NCBI RefSeq assembly: GCF_001667585.1
Contig: NZ_LZJZ01000027.1
Span: forward strand, 178,546 to 242,545
Source of the DNA: Mycobacterium sp. E2733
GTDB lineage: Bacteria; Actinomycetota; Actinomycetes; Mycobacteriales; Mycobacteriaceae
Direction of reading: 5' to 3'
DNA: 64,000 nucleotides
The notes below the pieces were generated by a model. It did not search any database and had not been told where the DNA came from. It saw only the letters and a list, made by a program, of their open reading frames with translations. This document shows, in pieces, positions 1-11,102 of the stretch. Each line of letters begins with the position of its first letter. Positions within the stretch are counted from its first letter, which is position 1. The position numbers were made by a program, and so were the translations under genes.

Positions 1-454
1 GGGCGAAGTCCACATGTATGCGGACTCCATCACGGACTCGATGAAGGAGGCGATCGACGAGACCGAACGGCGGCGGGCCAAGCAGGTCGCCTACAACGAG
101 GCCCACGGCATCGACCCGCAGCCGCTGCGCAAGAAGATCGCCGACATCCTCGACCAGGTCTACCGCGAGGCCGACGACAGCGAAACGGTGGGGATCGGCG
201 GCTCGGGACGCAACTCCTCGCGGGGCCGGCGCGCCCAGGGCGAGCCGGGCCGCGCCGTCAGCGCCGGCGTGTTCGAGGGCCGCGACACGACCAGCATGCC
301 GCGGGCCGAACTGGCCGACCTGATCAAGGACCTCACCGAGCAGATGATGGCCGCCGCCCGTGACTTGCAGTTCGAGCTGGCCGCACGCTTCCGCGACGAG
401 ATCGCCGACCTGAAGAAGGAACTGCGGGGGATGGATGCCGCCGGCCTGAAATGA
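1..454 (+). CDS. uvrB: UvrABC excinuclease subunit B, 3' end
   Basis: Only the C-terminal part is in the window; the reading frame is already open at base 2 (GEVHMYAD) before the first ATG at 14. UvrB is the damage-verifying helicase-like subunit of nucleotide excision repair. What is visible is the end of helicase domain 2 ([21 protein letters not shown]) and, after a variable linker rich in Gly, Ser and Arg, a C-terminal UVR domain (about the last 40 residues, [31 protein letters not shown]), the coiled-coil hairpin that contacts UvrC. uvrA lies 5.4 kb downstream on the same strand, the arrangement known in M. tuberculosis. The end at a TGA is clear. Identification is firm; the upstream part cannot be judged. 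Confidence 0.95.
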   Translation, partial: GEVHMYADSITDSMKEAIDETERRRAKQVAYNEAHGIDPQPLRKKIADILDQVYREADDSETVGIGGSGRNSSRGRRAQGEPGRAVSAGVFEGRDTTSMPRAELADLIKDLTEQMMAAARDLQFELAARFRDEIADLKKELRGMDAAGLK

Positions 455-511
455 GTTTGCTGGCAGCGGATCTCAGGTCGGCACTATCGCGACACCCCAT
501 ACGGTAGAAGG

Positions 512-1921
512 GTGACCGACACCGCGACCGTCACCGGCGGCTGGGACCAGCTGCTGGGTCCCAGGTATCTGAGGACCTCCATCCTGCTGGCCGGCGGAGT
601 GGCCCTCTACGCCACCAACGAGTTCCTGACCACCAGCTTGTTGCCCAACACCATCGCCGAAATCGGCGGCAGCAGGCTCTACGCCTGGGTGACGACCTTG
701 TATCTGGTCGGGTCGGTGGTGGCGGCGGCGATGGTCAATCCGATGCTGTTGCGCGTCGGGGCGCGCTCGTCCTACCTGACCGGACTTGCCGTGTTCGGCG
801 TCTCCAGCCTGGTTTGCGCGGCGGCGCCGAACATGCAGGTTTTGATAGCTGGGCGCGCCCTGCAGGGCGTGGCCGGGGGGCTGCTGGCCGGCCTCGGATA
901 CGCCGTCATCAATTCCGCGCTGCCGCGCGCGCTGTGGACGCGTGCCTCGGCACTGGTGTCGGCGATGTGGGGCGTGGCTACGGTGGTCGGTCCCACGACG
1001 GGCGGGCTGTTCGCCCAGCTCGGCTTGTGGCGCTGGGCCTTCGTGGCGATGGCCGTGCTGACCGGCCTGATGGCCATGCTGGTGCCGGTCGCAATGGCCC
1101 GCGTCGAGCCCAGCACCGCCATGCCGTCGAGGAAGGTGCCGGTGCGGTCGCTGCTGCTGATCGGTGCGGCCGCGCTGGCGGTCAGCGTCGCCCAGATTCC
1201 GCGCAACACGCTGGCGACGTTCGCGCTGCTCGCCGCCGGCATCGCGCTGGTGGGGGTGTTCGTGGTTGTCGACTGGCGGACGCACGCGGCGATCTTGCCG
1301 CCCAGCGTGTTCGGCCCCGGTCCGTTGAAGTGGATCTACCTGACCATGGGCGCGCTGATGGGGGCCGCGATGGTGAACACCTACGTGCCGCTGTTCGGCC
1401 AGCGGCTGGCGCATCTGACGCCGATCGCGGCCGGCTTCCTGGGAGCCGCGCTGGCGCTGGGCTGGACGGTCAGCGAGATCATCAGCGCATCGCTGGAGAG
1501 CCCGCGAACGATCGGGCGGGTGATTGTGGCGGCGCCGATTGTCGCCGCGTCCGGCCTGGCCCTGGCGGCGGTCGCGCGACGCGGCGACGCGTCCCCGTGG
1601 ACGGCGGGGCTGTGGGCGGTGGCACTGCTGGTGGCCGGGACCGGGATCGGAATGGCCTGGCCGCATTTGTCGGCGCGCGCGATGGCCTCGGTCGCCGACC
1701 CCGCCGAGGGCGGCGCCGCCTCGGCGGCGATCAACACCGTCCAGCTGATCTCCGCCGCGATCGCCGCCGGTTTGGCCGGCGTGGTGGTCAACACCGCCAA
1801 GGGAGGCGACGGGATGGCGGCGCACTGGCTGTTCACGGTGTTCACCGCGCTGAGCGCCGCCGGTGTGGCGGTTTCCTACCGCGCGACCCGAGGCGTGCGC
1901 GAGGCGCAGCCGGTCGGCTAG
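512..1921 (+). CDS. MFS drug/solute exporter (Rv1634-like)
   Basis: A 469-residue polytopic membrane protein of the major facilitator superfamily, resembling the DHA2 drug:proton antiporters and the tuberculosis protein Rv1634 by position and length. Hydrophobic segments run through the whole length from about residue 20, with the short Arg-containing loop after TM2 (MLLRVGARSSYLTG) and the GRALQGVAGG stretch typical of this family near residues 113-122. The GTG start at 512 follows a weak purine tract (GTAGAAGG), and the next in-frame starts would remove TM1. It lies 57 bp after uvrB and ends 12 bp from the converging mgtC-like gene. The substrate cannot be told from sequence; efflux of toxic compounds is inference from family. 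Confidence 0.85.
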   Translation: MTDTATVTGGWDQLLGPRYLRTSILLAGGVALYATNEFLTTSLLPNTIAEIGGSRLYAWVTTLYLVGSVVAAAMVNPMLLRVGARSSYLTGLAVFGVSSLVCAAAPNMQVLIAGRALQGVAGGLLAGLGYAVINSALPRALWTRASALVSAMWGVATVVGPTTGGLFAQLGLWRWAFVAMAVLTGLMAMLVPVAMARVEPSTAMPSRKVPVRSLLLIGAAALAVSVAQIPRNTLATFALLAAGIALVGVFVVVDWRTHAAILPPSVFGPGPLKWIYLTMGALMGAAMVNTYVPLFGQRLAHLTPIAAGFLGAALALGWTVSEIISASLESPRTIGRVIVAAPIVAASGLALAAVARRGDASPWTAGLWAVALLVAGTGIGMAWPHLSARAMASVADPAEGGAASAAINTVQLISAAIAAGLAGVVVNTAKGGDGMAAHWLFTVFTALSAAGVAVSYRATRGVREAQPVG

Positions 1922-1933
1922 TTCGTGCCGGGC

Positions 1934-2662
1934 TCAGTCGGGGTTGTCGTCGGCCTGTAGGACCGCGACCACCCCGTCAACGTCGCCGAAAACTTGCCGT
2001 GCGTTCGCAATCTTGCTGCCCGACAAAGTCATGGTCACCCGGACCTCGCCGTCGTCGATGTCGTGGGCATCCGCGTCGAGCTCGGTGAGCTGCCAGTTCC
2101 GCTGCCCGCAGATTCGCAGCACCTCCCGCAGCATTCCCCGGCCGTTTTCGTAGATGATCTGCACCCGCACGGTGCCGCGCAGCTGGGCCGTCAAGCGGCC
2201 CTCGATGCCCTTGAAAAGCAGCGCGCTGACGAAGTGCAGGACCACGACCGCGGCGGCCAGCAGCAGCAAGCCGGCGCCCACGGCCATGCCGACTGCGGCC
2301 GATTCCCACACCGCGGCCGCCGTCGTGAGCCCGTGCACCGCACCGCGTCGGGTGATGATGATGCCCGCGCCCAAAAAGCCGATCCCGGAAACGATTTGGG
2401 CCGCGACGCGGGACGGGTCCAGCATGACCGTGCCGCCCGAGAGGACGTCGGCGAAGCCGTACTTACTGACCAGCATGATCAACGCCGCCGAGGTCCCGAC
2501 GATCGTCTGGGTCCGCAATCCGGCGCTCTTGCCCTGGATGGTGCGTTCCAGGCCGATGAGCGTGGTCAACCCGAACGCGACGAACAGTTCGACGAGGTGC
2601 CGGACACCCTGTACGTTGCCACCCAGGAGCGGCGCGGCCAGCCAGCTCTGCATACTCGTCAA
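1934..2662 (-). CDS. MgtC/SapB-family membrane protein
   Basis: A 242-residue protein. The N-terminal 130 residues carry four to five membrane segments with the family pattern: GLTTLIGLERTIQGKSAGLRT near residues 32-52, GIGFLGAGIII near 93-103, and a TTAAAVWESAAVGMAVGAG stretch near 112-130. A soluble C-terminal ACT-like region (about 165-242) follows. MgtC proteins help intracellular pathogens grow at low magnesium and in macrophages, apparently by interacting with other membrane proteins rather than by transporting magnesium. The gene lies 42 bp downstream of the capA-like gene on the same strand, so co-transcription is possible. Tuberculosis has its mgtC (Rv1811) elsewhere; here an MgtC-type gene occupies the Rv1634-Rv1635c interval. 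Confidence 0.85.
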   Translation of the reverse strand: MTSMQSWLAAPLLGGNVQGVRHLVELFVAFGLTTLIGLERTIQGKSAGLRTQTIVGTSAALIMLVSKYGFADVLSGGTVMLDPSRVAAQIVSGIGFLGAGIIITRRGAVHGLTTAAAVWESAAVGMAVGAGLLLLAAAVVVLHFVSALLFKGIEGRLTAQLRGTVRVQIIYENGRGMLREVLRICGQRNWQLTELDADAHDIDDGEVRVTMTLSGSKIANARQVFGDVDGVVAVLQADDNPD

Positions 2663-2704
2663 CTACCCAACGAATGGCGGTTCACGCCGTCGGCAAAGCG
2701 GCAA

Positions 2705-4276
2705 TCACCGCGTGGACTTCACCACCTGCGAATAATGGAACTGCCAACGTTCGACAATGCGGAAACCGAGATAACTCGGGAACCGATAAGCCGGGGCGCG
2801 CCCGAATGCGGCTCCCGGTGGCAATGACGGCCCGGATTGATGGTCGGGCAGCGACGTGTCTTTATTGGTAATCGTCCAGATCGCGGGACATTTGTTGATT
2901 TTGGCCGTCGTCAGCCACACGGCGACGTGGCCGTCCCACAGCGACCCCACCTTCGGCCCGTAGGCGCCGCGTTCGACGTCGATGAGCGACCGGAAGGCCG
3001 CGGGCCGGGTCGCCAGCAGGGCGCGGATCGGCCCGGGCCGCCACGGCACGGTGTTGTCCACCAGCAGACAGTCACCCGGCGCGGCGTGGGAGCTGATCAA
3101 ATCGGCCACCTGGCTGTAGTCCCAGCCCTCCTTGGCGTACGGCCAGCGCTGAACGAACAGGTAGTTCGGCACCGCGGCGACGGCGCACGCCAGCACCACT
3201 GTCGCGATGGGCCCCGGCCTGCGGGCGATCGTGACGATGCAAACGGCCAGGACTACGGCCATCGCGGGGGCGGTGAAGATCAGGTAGCGGGGGTAGTAGA
3301 TCGGTTCGCTGACGGCCGAATAGATGACCACGAGCGCGGTGGGGATGACCACCCACGCCGAGCAGATGATCAACAGCCGACGCGTGTCGCCGGCCGGGGG
3401 CCGGACGCCGGCCAGCCGGGCCGCGACCGCCGCCACGATGAGGACGGCCGACAGGATGGCGAACGGGACGCTGTGGTCGAAATACTGGCGCAGGATGATG
3501 TCGAACGCGTAATGCCAGCTGACCGGGTAAATCCAGTTGACCTGCCAAACCTGCGCGTGGGCGAACACGATGAACGGCGTCATGGCCGCGACCGCAACGC
3601 ACGAGCTGATCGCCCACCAGATAACCGCGGATTTCCGCGCTTTCTCGGGCGCCAACAGCGGCACCATTACGGCGTAAACCGGCACCAACAGCACCATGTT
3701 CAAATTGAGCAGAATCGACAGCATTAATGCCAGCGCGTAGCAAACCCACAATCGCCCTCTGTTGCGGCGGGCGGCGACGACGAGCAATACGGTCAGCCAG
3801 ACCGCCGCGGCGGCGGCGAAGGCATAGGGCCGCGCCTCCATGCCCGCCCAGGTGGTGCGCGGCAGGATGGCGAACATGACACCGGCGCAGATCGCCGTCG
3901 GCCGTGTCGAGAACTGCCGGGTGAATACCGTGACGCCCGCGGCGGCGGCGCCCACCGCCAGGGCGCTGGGCGCCCGCGACCAGAACTCGGTCGGCGGAAA
4001 CAGCGCGAACCAACCGTGCATCACCAGGTAATACAGCCCGTGCACGGCGTCGATGTGGCCCAGCAGCCGCCACAGCTCCGCCAGCGTCCGGCTCCCGGCG
4101 GCCGAGATGGTCGCCCCCTCGTCGAACCACAGGGAGGGCCTGCAGGCCCACGCGCCGCTGACCACGGCCGCGAACACGGCGATCGCCCACGGGTCGAGCA
4201 ACCGGCCCGGCGGACGCGCGGGCGCGGGCTCCTCGACTCCGTCCGCGACGCGCTGCTCGACGGTGGGCATGGACAT
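2705..4276 (-). CDS. capA: GT-C polyprenyl-dependent mannosyltransferase (CapA-like)
   Basis: A 523-residue multi-pass glycosyltransferase of the GT-C fold, at the position of Rv1635c, which in M. tuberculosis is CapA and adds the first mannose of the lipoarabinomannan caps using decaprenyl-phosphomannose. The first extracytoplasmic loop has the acidic catalytic motif LWFDEG (Asp52-Glu53); about ten hydrophobic segments follow, and a soluble C-terminal domain starts near residue 410. The reading frame stays open far upstream (to base 5575) but that part lies over two other genes. The ATG at 4276 is preferred; a GTG at 4288 four codons upstream is possible, and neither has a good ribosome site. 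Assignment to cap synthesis rests on position and general resemblance. Confidence 0.75.
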   Translation of the reverse strand: MSMPTVEQRVADGVEEPAPARPPGRLLDPWAIAVFAAVVSGAWACRPSLWFDEGATISAAGSRTLAELWRLLGHIDAVHGLYYLVMHGWFALFPPTEFWSRAPSALAVGAAAAGVTVFTRQFSTRPTAICAGVMFAILPRTTWAGMEARPYAFAAAAAVWLTVLLVVAARRNRGRLWVCYALALMLSILLNLNMVLLVPVYAVMVPLLAPEKARKSAVIWWAISSCVAVAAMTPFIVFAHAQVWQVNWIYPVSWHYAFDIILRQYFDHSVPFAILSAVLIVAAVAARLAGVRPPAGDTRRLLIICSAWVVIPTALVVIYSAVSEPIYYPRYLIFTAPAMAVVLAVCIVTIARRPGPIATVVLACAVAAVPNYLFVQRWPYAKEGWDYSQVADLISSHAAPGDCLLVDNTVPWRPGPIRALLATRPAAFRSLIDVERGAYGPKVGSLWDGHVAVWLTTAKINKCPAIWTITNKDTSLPDHQSGPSLPPGAAFGRAPAYRFPSYLGFRIVERWQFHYSQVVKSTR

Positions 4277-4461
4277 GATGCTTGTCACTGTAAAGCGGAA
4301 TCGCGGGGCCGGCTCACAAATCGCGGCCGGCCTATTAGCCGCGGGCGCCCGCATTCCGCGAAAAGCTGCGTTATGCAACGCTTTCCGCCTCGGGCCTGAG
4401 CATTTGATTGTTTTGTCATCGGCGATATTGTCCGCTGGCCCAGCGCGGCCCCGCAAATTGT

Positions 4462-4486
4462 CGACACGCCGCGCCACGCGGTGTCG
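4462..4486. promoter_or_regulatory. Imperfect inverted repeat upstream of the stress-protein gene
   Basis: Arms CGACA-CG-CCGCG and CGCGG-TGTCG surround a CCA loop, a ten-base-pair inverted repeat with a two-base bulge. It lies about 75 bp before the start of the universal stress protein gene, in the 285-bp divergent intergenic region shared with the capA-like gene. It could be an operator or an RNA hairpin. A possible -10 element (GATACT, about 4518-4523) follows it. The regulator is unknown. Confidence 0.3.
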
Positions 4487-4561
4487 GTAATCTGTTCCCT
4501 CTGCAACGGGCAAACGCGATACTGTCTTGGGTTGGCTGACCAACCGAAACTGGGAGGGTAA

Positions 4562-5005
4562 ATGGGCGCCTATCAGACTGTGGTGGTGGGAACCGACGGC
4601 TCGGACTCGTCGATGCGTGCGGTAGACAAGGCGGCGCAGATCGCCGGACCCGACGCCAGGCTGATCGTCGCTTCGGCGTACCTGCCCCAGCATGAGGACA
4701 GCCGGGCCGCCGACGCACTGCGGAACGAGAGCTACAAGGTGTCCGGCACCGCGCCGATTTACGCGATCCTGCAGGACGCCAAGGAGCGGGCGCACAAGGC
4801 CGGGGCCAAGAACGTCGAAGAGCGCCCGATCGAGGGCGCCCCGGTCGACGCGCTGGTCAAGCTGGCCGAGGACGAAAAGGCCGACCTGTTGGTCGTCGGA
4901 AACGTCGGACTGAGCACGATCGCGGGCCGGCTGCTCGGATCGGTGCCGGCCAACGTGTCGCGGCGCGCCAAGGTGGACGTGCTGATCGTCCACACCACGA
5001 ACTAG
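4562..5005 (+). CDS. Universal stress protein, single domain (Rv1636/TB15.3-like)
   Basis: A 147-residue USP-A domain protein. It has the ATP-binding signature of the nucleotide-binding class, G-x2-G-x9-G-S at Gly113, Gly116 and Gly126-Ser127, and the N-terminal VVVGTDGSDSS strand-loop. By position and length it matches Rv1636, which in M. tuberculosis binds cAMP more tightly than ATP and is abundant in the cytosol and culture filtrate. The start is clear: GGGAGG at 4552-4557 lies four bases before the ATG. It is divergently transcribed from the capA-like gene and probably monocistronic, since the next gene faces it. With an adenylate cyclase at 18.2 kb it could serve as a cAMP sink; that link is only by function, not by operon. 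Confidence 0.92.
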   Translation: MGAYQTVVVGTDGSDSSMRAVDKAAQIAGPDARLIVASAYLPQHEDSRAADALRNESYKVSGTAPIYAILQDAKERAHKAGAKNVEERPIEGAPVDALVKLAEDEKADLLVVGNVGLSTIAGRLLGSVPANVSRRAKVDVLIVHTTN

Positions 5006-5025
5006 CTCGCGATCGCCAGTAGGGC

Positions 5026-5712
5026 CTACCAGCCCCGCGCGCGCCATTCGCCCAGGTGAGGGCGCTCTTCGCCCAACACGGTGTCGTCGCCGTGGCCGGG
5101 GTAGATGACGGTGGAGTCGTCGTACACGTCGAACACCCGGGTGGTGACGTCGTCGAGCAGCTGCCTGAAGTCCCCGGCCTGCCACGTCTTGCCGACCCCG
5201 CCGGGGAACAGGCAGTCGCCAGTGAACAGCTGCGTGACCCCGCCGGTCGCGGGCCCGTCGAGGGCCAGCGCGATCGATCCCGGCGTGTGCCCGCGCAGGT
5301 GGATGACGTCGAATGTCAGCTTGCCGATGTGCAGGGTGTCGCCGCCCGCGAGCAAACGCTCCGGTTTGACCGGCAGCGGTTCGGCGTCGATCTCGTTGAC
5401 CGCGGTTGGCGCGCCGGTGGCCGCGGCCACGGCTTCGAGGGCCTGCCAATGGTCCCAGTGCTGGTGGCTGGTCACGATCAGTGACAGCCTCGGCGCGTAG
5501 CGCCGGATTAGACCGATCAAGACGTCCGCGTCGTTGGCGGCGTCGATCAACAACGTCTCCCCGGTCGCGGAACATGTCACCAGATACGCATTGTTGTCCA
5601 TGGGGCCCACCGACACCTTTAGGATCGTGGCGCCGGGTAGGGTCCGGCGGGCCGCAGTACCAGGATCGACGTGTCCGGTGTAGTTGTCGCTCACCTTGTC
5701 GGGGGCAGTCAT
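5026..5712 (-). CDS. Metallo-beta-lactamase-fold hydrolase (glyoxalase II type, Rv1637c-like)
   Basis: A 228-residue cytosolic protein with the binuclear metal motif HQHWDH (His83, His85, Asp87, His88), further ligands in RGHTPGS, FTGDCLF and YPGHGDD, and the overall size of the glyoxalase II-like subfamily. It probably hydrolyses a thioester or another ester; the substrate is not known. I start it at ATG 5712. The frame is open to 5808, but that extension would run across the uvrA promoter at 5741-5763 and has no family-like residues. No clear ribosome site precedes 5712, so a leaderless transcript is possible. It is divergent from uvrA and convergent with the stress-protein gene. Confidence 0.85.
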   Translation of the reverse strand: MTAPDKVSDNYTGHVDPGTAARRTLPGATILKVSVGPMDNNAYLVTCSATGETLLIDAANDADVLIGLIRRYAPRLSLIVTSHQHWDHWQALEAVAAATGAPTAVNEIDAEPLPVKPERLLAGGDTLHIGKLTFDVIHLRGHTPGSIALALDGPATGGVTQLFTGDCLFPGGVGKTWQAGDFRQLLDDVTTRVFDVYDDSTVIYPGHGDDTVLGEERPHLGEWRARGW

Positions 5713-5740
5713 AGCGGCCACGTTACTGGTCAAACGTTGC

Positions 5741-5763
5741 TTGTCGGTACGGGCACATAGCAT
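5741..5763 (+). promoter_or_regulatory. DNA-damage promoter of uvrA (PafBC / RecA-independent type)
   Basis: TTGTCGGTA (5741-5749), eight bases, then TAGCAT (5758-5763). This matches the mycobacterial RecA-independent damage promoter TTGTCRGTG-N8-TANNNT at all but the last base of the upstream element, with exact spacing. That promoter class is activated by the PafBC regulator. Transcription would begin near 5770, giving a leader of about 50 bases to the uvrA GTG. No LexA box (TCGAAC-N4-GTTCGA) is visible between 5713 and 5822. Confidence 0.75.
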
Positions 5764-5822
5764 GGAATGCGCCGTGCGCATTACCGGCTGCAACACGTAA
5801 AGATCCACTGAGAGAGGGCAGC

Positions 5823-8732
<2,910 letters not shown>

Positions 8733-8851
8733 ACGGCCATCCCGCCGCGGCCCAGCAGGCGGCGCAGTTGATACGGCCCGAACCGGCTCCCGATCCGCGA
8801 ACCGGGCTGCGTTTCACTCATCGACGTCCCCCCGACGCTAAGCCAGCCGCC

Positions 8852-9085
8852 CTAGCCCTCGTCCTTGCGCATCGACTCGCGGAACTCGGCCAGCCGATCG
8901 GCCGCGGCGCGCTCGCGTTCGTCGTATTGCTCGGCGACAGAGCGGCCCTCCGGCGACTCGGCGTCCAATTCCGCGTCGCCCAAGGATGTCGCGTAGCGAT
9001 TTTCGATCTTCTCGCGGACGGATTCGAAGGTCGGCACACCGGCGCTGTCGTACCCGGGATCGGGCGGGGTCGGTTCGTCGGGCAT
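8852..9085 (-). CDS. Small acidic hypothetical protein (Rv1638A position)
   Basis: A 77-residue, charged protein (MPDEPTPPDPGYDS start; Glu/Arg-rich end) with no membrane segment. Residues about 17-77 are likely helical (FESVREKIENRY, ERERAAADRLAEFRESM), so a short coiled coil or a helical adaptor is possible. It starts 5 bp after the stop of the preceding membrane-protein gene, which suggests translational coupling in a three-gene unit with the esterase-like gene. Tuberculosis has a small conserved hypothetical (Rv1638A) at the same place. I recognise no function. Confidence 0.65.
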   Translation of the reverse strand: MPDEPTPPDPGYDSAGVPTFESVREKIENRYATSLGDAELDAESPEGRSVAEQYDERERAAADRLAEFRESMRKDEG

Positions 9086-9090
9086 GAGGG

Positions 9091-9534
9091 TCACGTTACT
9101 AAAAGCCCGGCCGGGTCCCGCCGCTCGCGCTCCAGATAGCGCACCATTTGCTCCCAGTACACCAGCGTCAGCGCCATCTGCACCGTGACAGCGGCCGCGG
9201 CGGGCAGCGGGCGACGGCGGCGCGCGGCGACGACGGCACCGATCGCGGCCACCGATGTCAGCGCGCTGACCACCATGGCCGCGTCCCGGGGTCGACGGCT
9301 GATCCACAACTCCTCGCCCAGCATCGCCCGCGTCGACCACGCCCGCTCGTGCGCCGGCTTGCCGAATACGAACGGGTTGACGGCCAGCCACAGGCCAATC
9401 CACGCCGCATGGTTCCAGCGCCGCGTCCACGGTGGCACCAGGATCAGCGGGGTGCTCGCCCAGCGGGTCCAGGCGCTCCACGGATTGCAGTGCCGCGCAA
9501 AGATGGCGCGCCGAACCCGCGCAACGGCAAACAC
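9091..9534 (-). CDS. Small membrane protein, DUF6653-like
   Basis: A 147-residue protein with a conserved-looking aromatic N-terminal block (NPWSAWTRWASTPLILVPPW, then NPFVFGKPAHERAWSTRAMLGEELW) followed by two hydrophobic segments near 84-100 and 108-125. The block resembles the DUF6653 family, a family of unknown function; I assign it from memory of the motif. The start is GTG at 9534, seven bases after the stop of the esterase-like gene (9542), and it ends 5 bp before the 77-residue gene, so the three genes very likely form one transcript. No catalytic residues are apparent. Confidence 0.65.
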   Translation of the reverse strand: MFAVARVRRAIFARHCNPWSAWTRWASTPLILVPPWTRRWNHAAWIGLWLAVNPFVFGKPAHERAWSTRAMLGEELWISRRPRDAAMVVSALTSVAAIGAVVAARRRRPLPAAAAVTVQMALTLVYWEQMVRYLERERRDPAGLLVT

Positions 9535-9541
9535 CAGCGGC

Positions 9542-11026
9542 CTACCGCCGGGCGGGATTGGAATGGTCGGCAGGGACGACGACCGGGGTGGCAGGCGCGG
9601 CCGGGGCGGCGCCGGGCAACGTGGTCCGCGGAATTCCCGGCGTGCCCAGCCGGCCGGCCAGCCACGGCAGCGCGGCGGCGAAGACCCGGTCGGCGAACGG
9701 CCAATCGTGCTTGCCCGGCTGCGCCAGCACCGCGCAGTCGATCCCGTTGGCGCGGCCGAGCGAACACAGCGAGTAAGCGGCCGCCGCCTGGTTGCCGGGG
9801 TTGGCTGCCGCTTCCCCTCTTGCGAGACGGATCGCGCCGCTGTCGGTCATCATCGGGTCGCGGCGCGGCGCGGGCGGGCCGTCGGAGGAGATCGCGAACC
9901 AGCCGGCCACGTCGCTGTACGTCCCGTGCCGGCTGATCACCGTCGTCGGGTCGAATGCCGCCCACGCGTCGGCGTTTCCGCCGAAGAGCCGGGCGATGGT
10001 TTGGGTCTTGCTTCCGGCGTTGGGGAAGAAGTCCCCCGCGACGTCGACGAACGCGCTGAACATGTCGGGGTGCATGACGGTCAGGTCCACGGCGCAAGTC
10101 CCGCCCATCGACCAGCCGGCGATGCCCCAGTGGGACCGGTCGCCGCTGACGCCGAACTTGGAAACCATATACGGCACAACGTCTTTGGTCAGATGGTCGG
10201 CGGCGTTACCGCGGACGCCGTTGACGCACTCGGTGTCGTTGTTGAAGGCCCCTCCGGAGTCGACGAACACCAACACCGGCGCCTTGCCGTCGTGGGCGGC
10301 CGCAAAGTCGTCGATAGTCTTGACCGCGTTGCCCGCGCGGGTCCAGTCCGCCGGGGTGTTGAACTGGCCGCCGATCATCATGACCGTCGGCAGCGCCGGC
10401 GGCGGGCTGCTGGTGAACCATTCGGGCGGCAGGTAAACCAGCTCACCGCGATGCTTGAAATGCGAGGCGTCAGAGGGGATCACCACCGGAACCACGCTGC
10501 CGTGCGGTGGGCGTGCCCGTTTGGCGGCCATCGCGGTGACGGTGGCCGGGTCGGTCTGATCGGGCAGGGGACCGGAGGAGATCTGGCTCCACGCGGCCTG
10601 CACGGTCGGGAAGTAGCCGACCCATAGGTTGAGCACCAGGGCGGCACACAGCGCGCACAACGGCACGGCCAGCAGGCCCGCCCCGCGCCGCCAGCGGCGA
10701 GCGCCGCGCCACCCCAGGATCAGCACCGCCACCGCCATGCCGGTCAACGTGATCCAGAGCCACAGTGCCGTCGGCGCGGGTTCGTCGGACAGGCCGCGGT
10801 CGACGATGTACCAGTGCGTCAGGTAGGCCACGGCGGCGCCGGCTAGCGCAGCCGCCGGCAACCACACCGCCCGCCACCGCCGCGATCGCCATCCGACGGC
10901 CAGCGTCAGCACGATCGCGGTCACCACCTGGATCGTGGTGGGCACCCAGCCGTGCATCAGCGAGGTGTGGCTGCTTGCCAGCAACTGCGTCGTGGCATTG
11001 GTCGTCGACGCGGTCACGGCATTCAT
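9542..11026 (-). CDS. Membrane-anchored alpha/beta-hydrolase, Ag85/esterase-D type (Rv1639c-like)
   Basis: A 494-residue protein in two parts. Residues 1-140 hold four membrane segments (about 28-48, 52-72, 86-106, 115-137). Residues 180-470 form an alpha/beta-hydrolase domain resembling antigen 85 and other esterase-D-like enzymes, with nucleophile motif GWSMGG (Ser306), a likely acid in the DVAGDFFP region and a late His in QPGKHDWPFA. The hydrolase domain probably lies outside the cytoplasmic membrane, so a role on envelope lipids or esters is plausible; mycolyl transfer is not shown. A Pro/Ala-rich tail ends the protein. Length matches Rv1639c. It heads a three-gene minus-strand unit. Confidence 0.75.
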   Translation of the reverse strand: MNAVTASTTNATTQLLASSHTSLMHGWVPTTIQVVTAIVLTLAVGWRSRRWRAVWLPAAALAGAAVAYLTHWYIVDRGLSDEPAPTALWLWITLTGMAVAVLILGWRGARRWRRGAGLLAVPLCALCAALVLNLWVGYFPTVQAAWSQISSGPLPDQTDPATVTAMAAKRARPPHGSVVPVVIPSDASHFKHRGELVYLPPEWFTSSPPPALPTVMMIGGQFNTPADWTRAGNAVKTIDDFAAAHDGKAPVLVFVDSGGAFNNDTECVNGVRGNAADHLTKDVVPYMVSKFGVSGDRSHWGIAGWSMGGTCAVDLTVMHPDMFSAFVDVAGDFFPNAGSKTQTIARLFGGNADAWAAFDPTTVISRHGTYSDVAGWFAISSDGPPAPRRDPMMTDSGAIRLARGEAAANPGNQAAAAYSLCSLGRANGIDCAVLAQPGKHDWPFADRVFAAALPWLAGRLGTPGIPRTTLPGAAPAAPATPVVVPADHSNPARR

Positions 11027-11102
11027 TGTGATCCATCGTTAACCGGCCTGGAACATATTCACCGAATGTTCGCCGTCGGGCCGACCGCGCGTCGCGGGCC
11101 GC

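Noticed and set aside
4290..5575. Upstream part of a 956-codon minus-strand frame continuing from the capA-like gene
   Set aside because: It runs antisense over the stress-protein gene and in a wrong frame through the metallo-hydrolase gene, and is Arg/Gly/Ala-rich without family residues. High GC keeps such frames open.
5731..5747. Possible LexA box TCAAAC-GTTG-CTTGTC before uvrA
   Set aside because: The second half does not match GTTCGA; only isolated bases agree.
5713..5808. Longer start of the metallo-hydrolase gene
   Set aside because: It would place the coding region across the uvrA damage promoter and adds residues with no resemblance to the family; ATG 5712 fits better.
8733..8851. 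Terminator between uvrA and the facing small gene
   Set aside because: CCGG-type repeats can pair, but there is no T-tract and the stem is not distinct from GC background.
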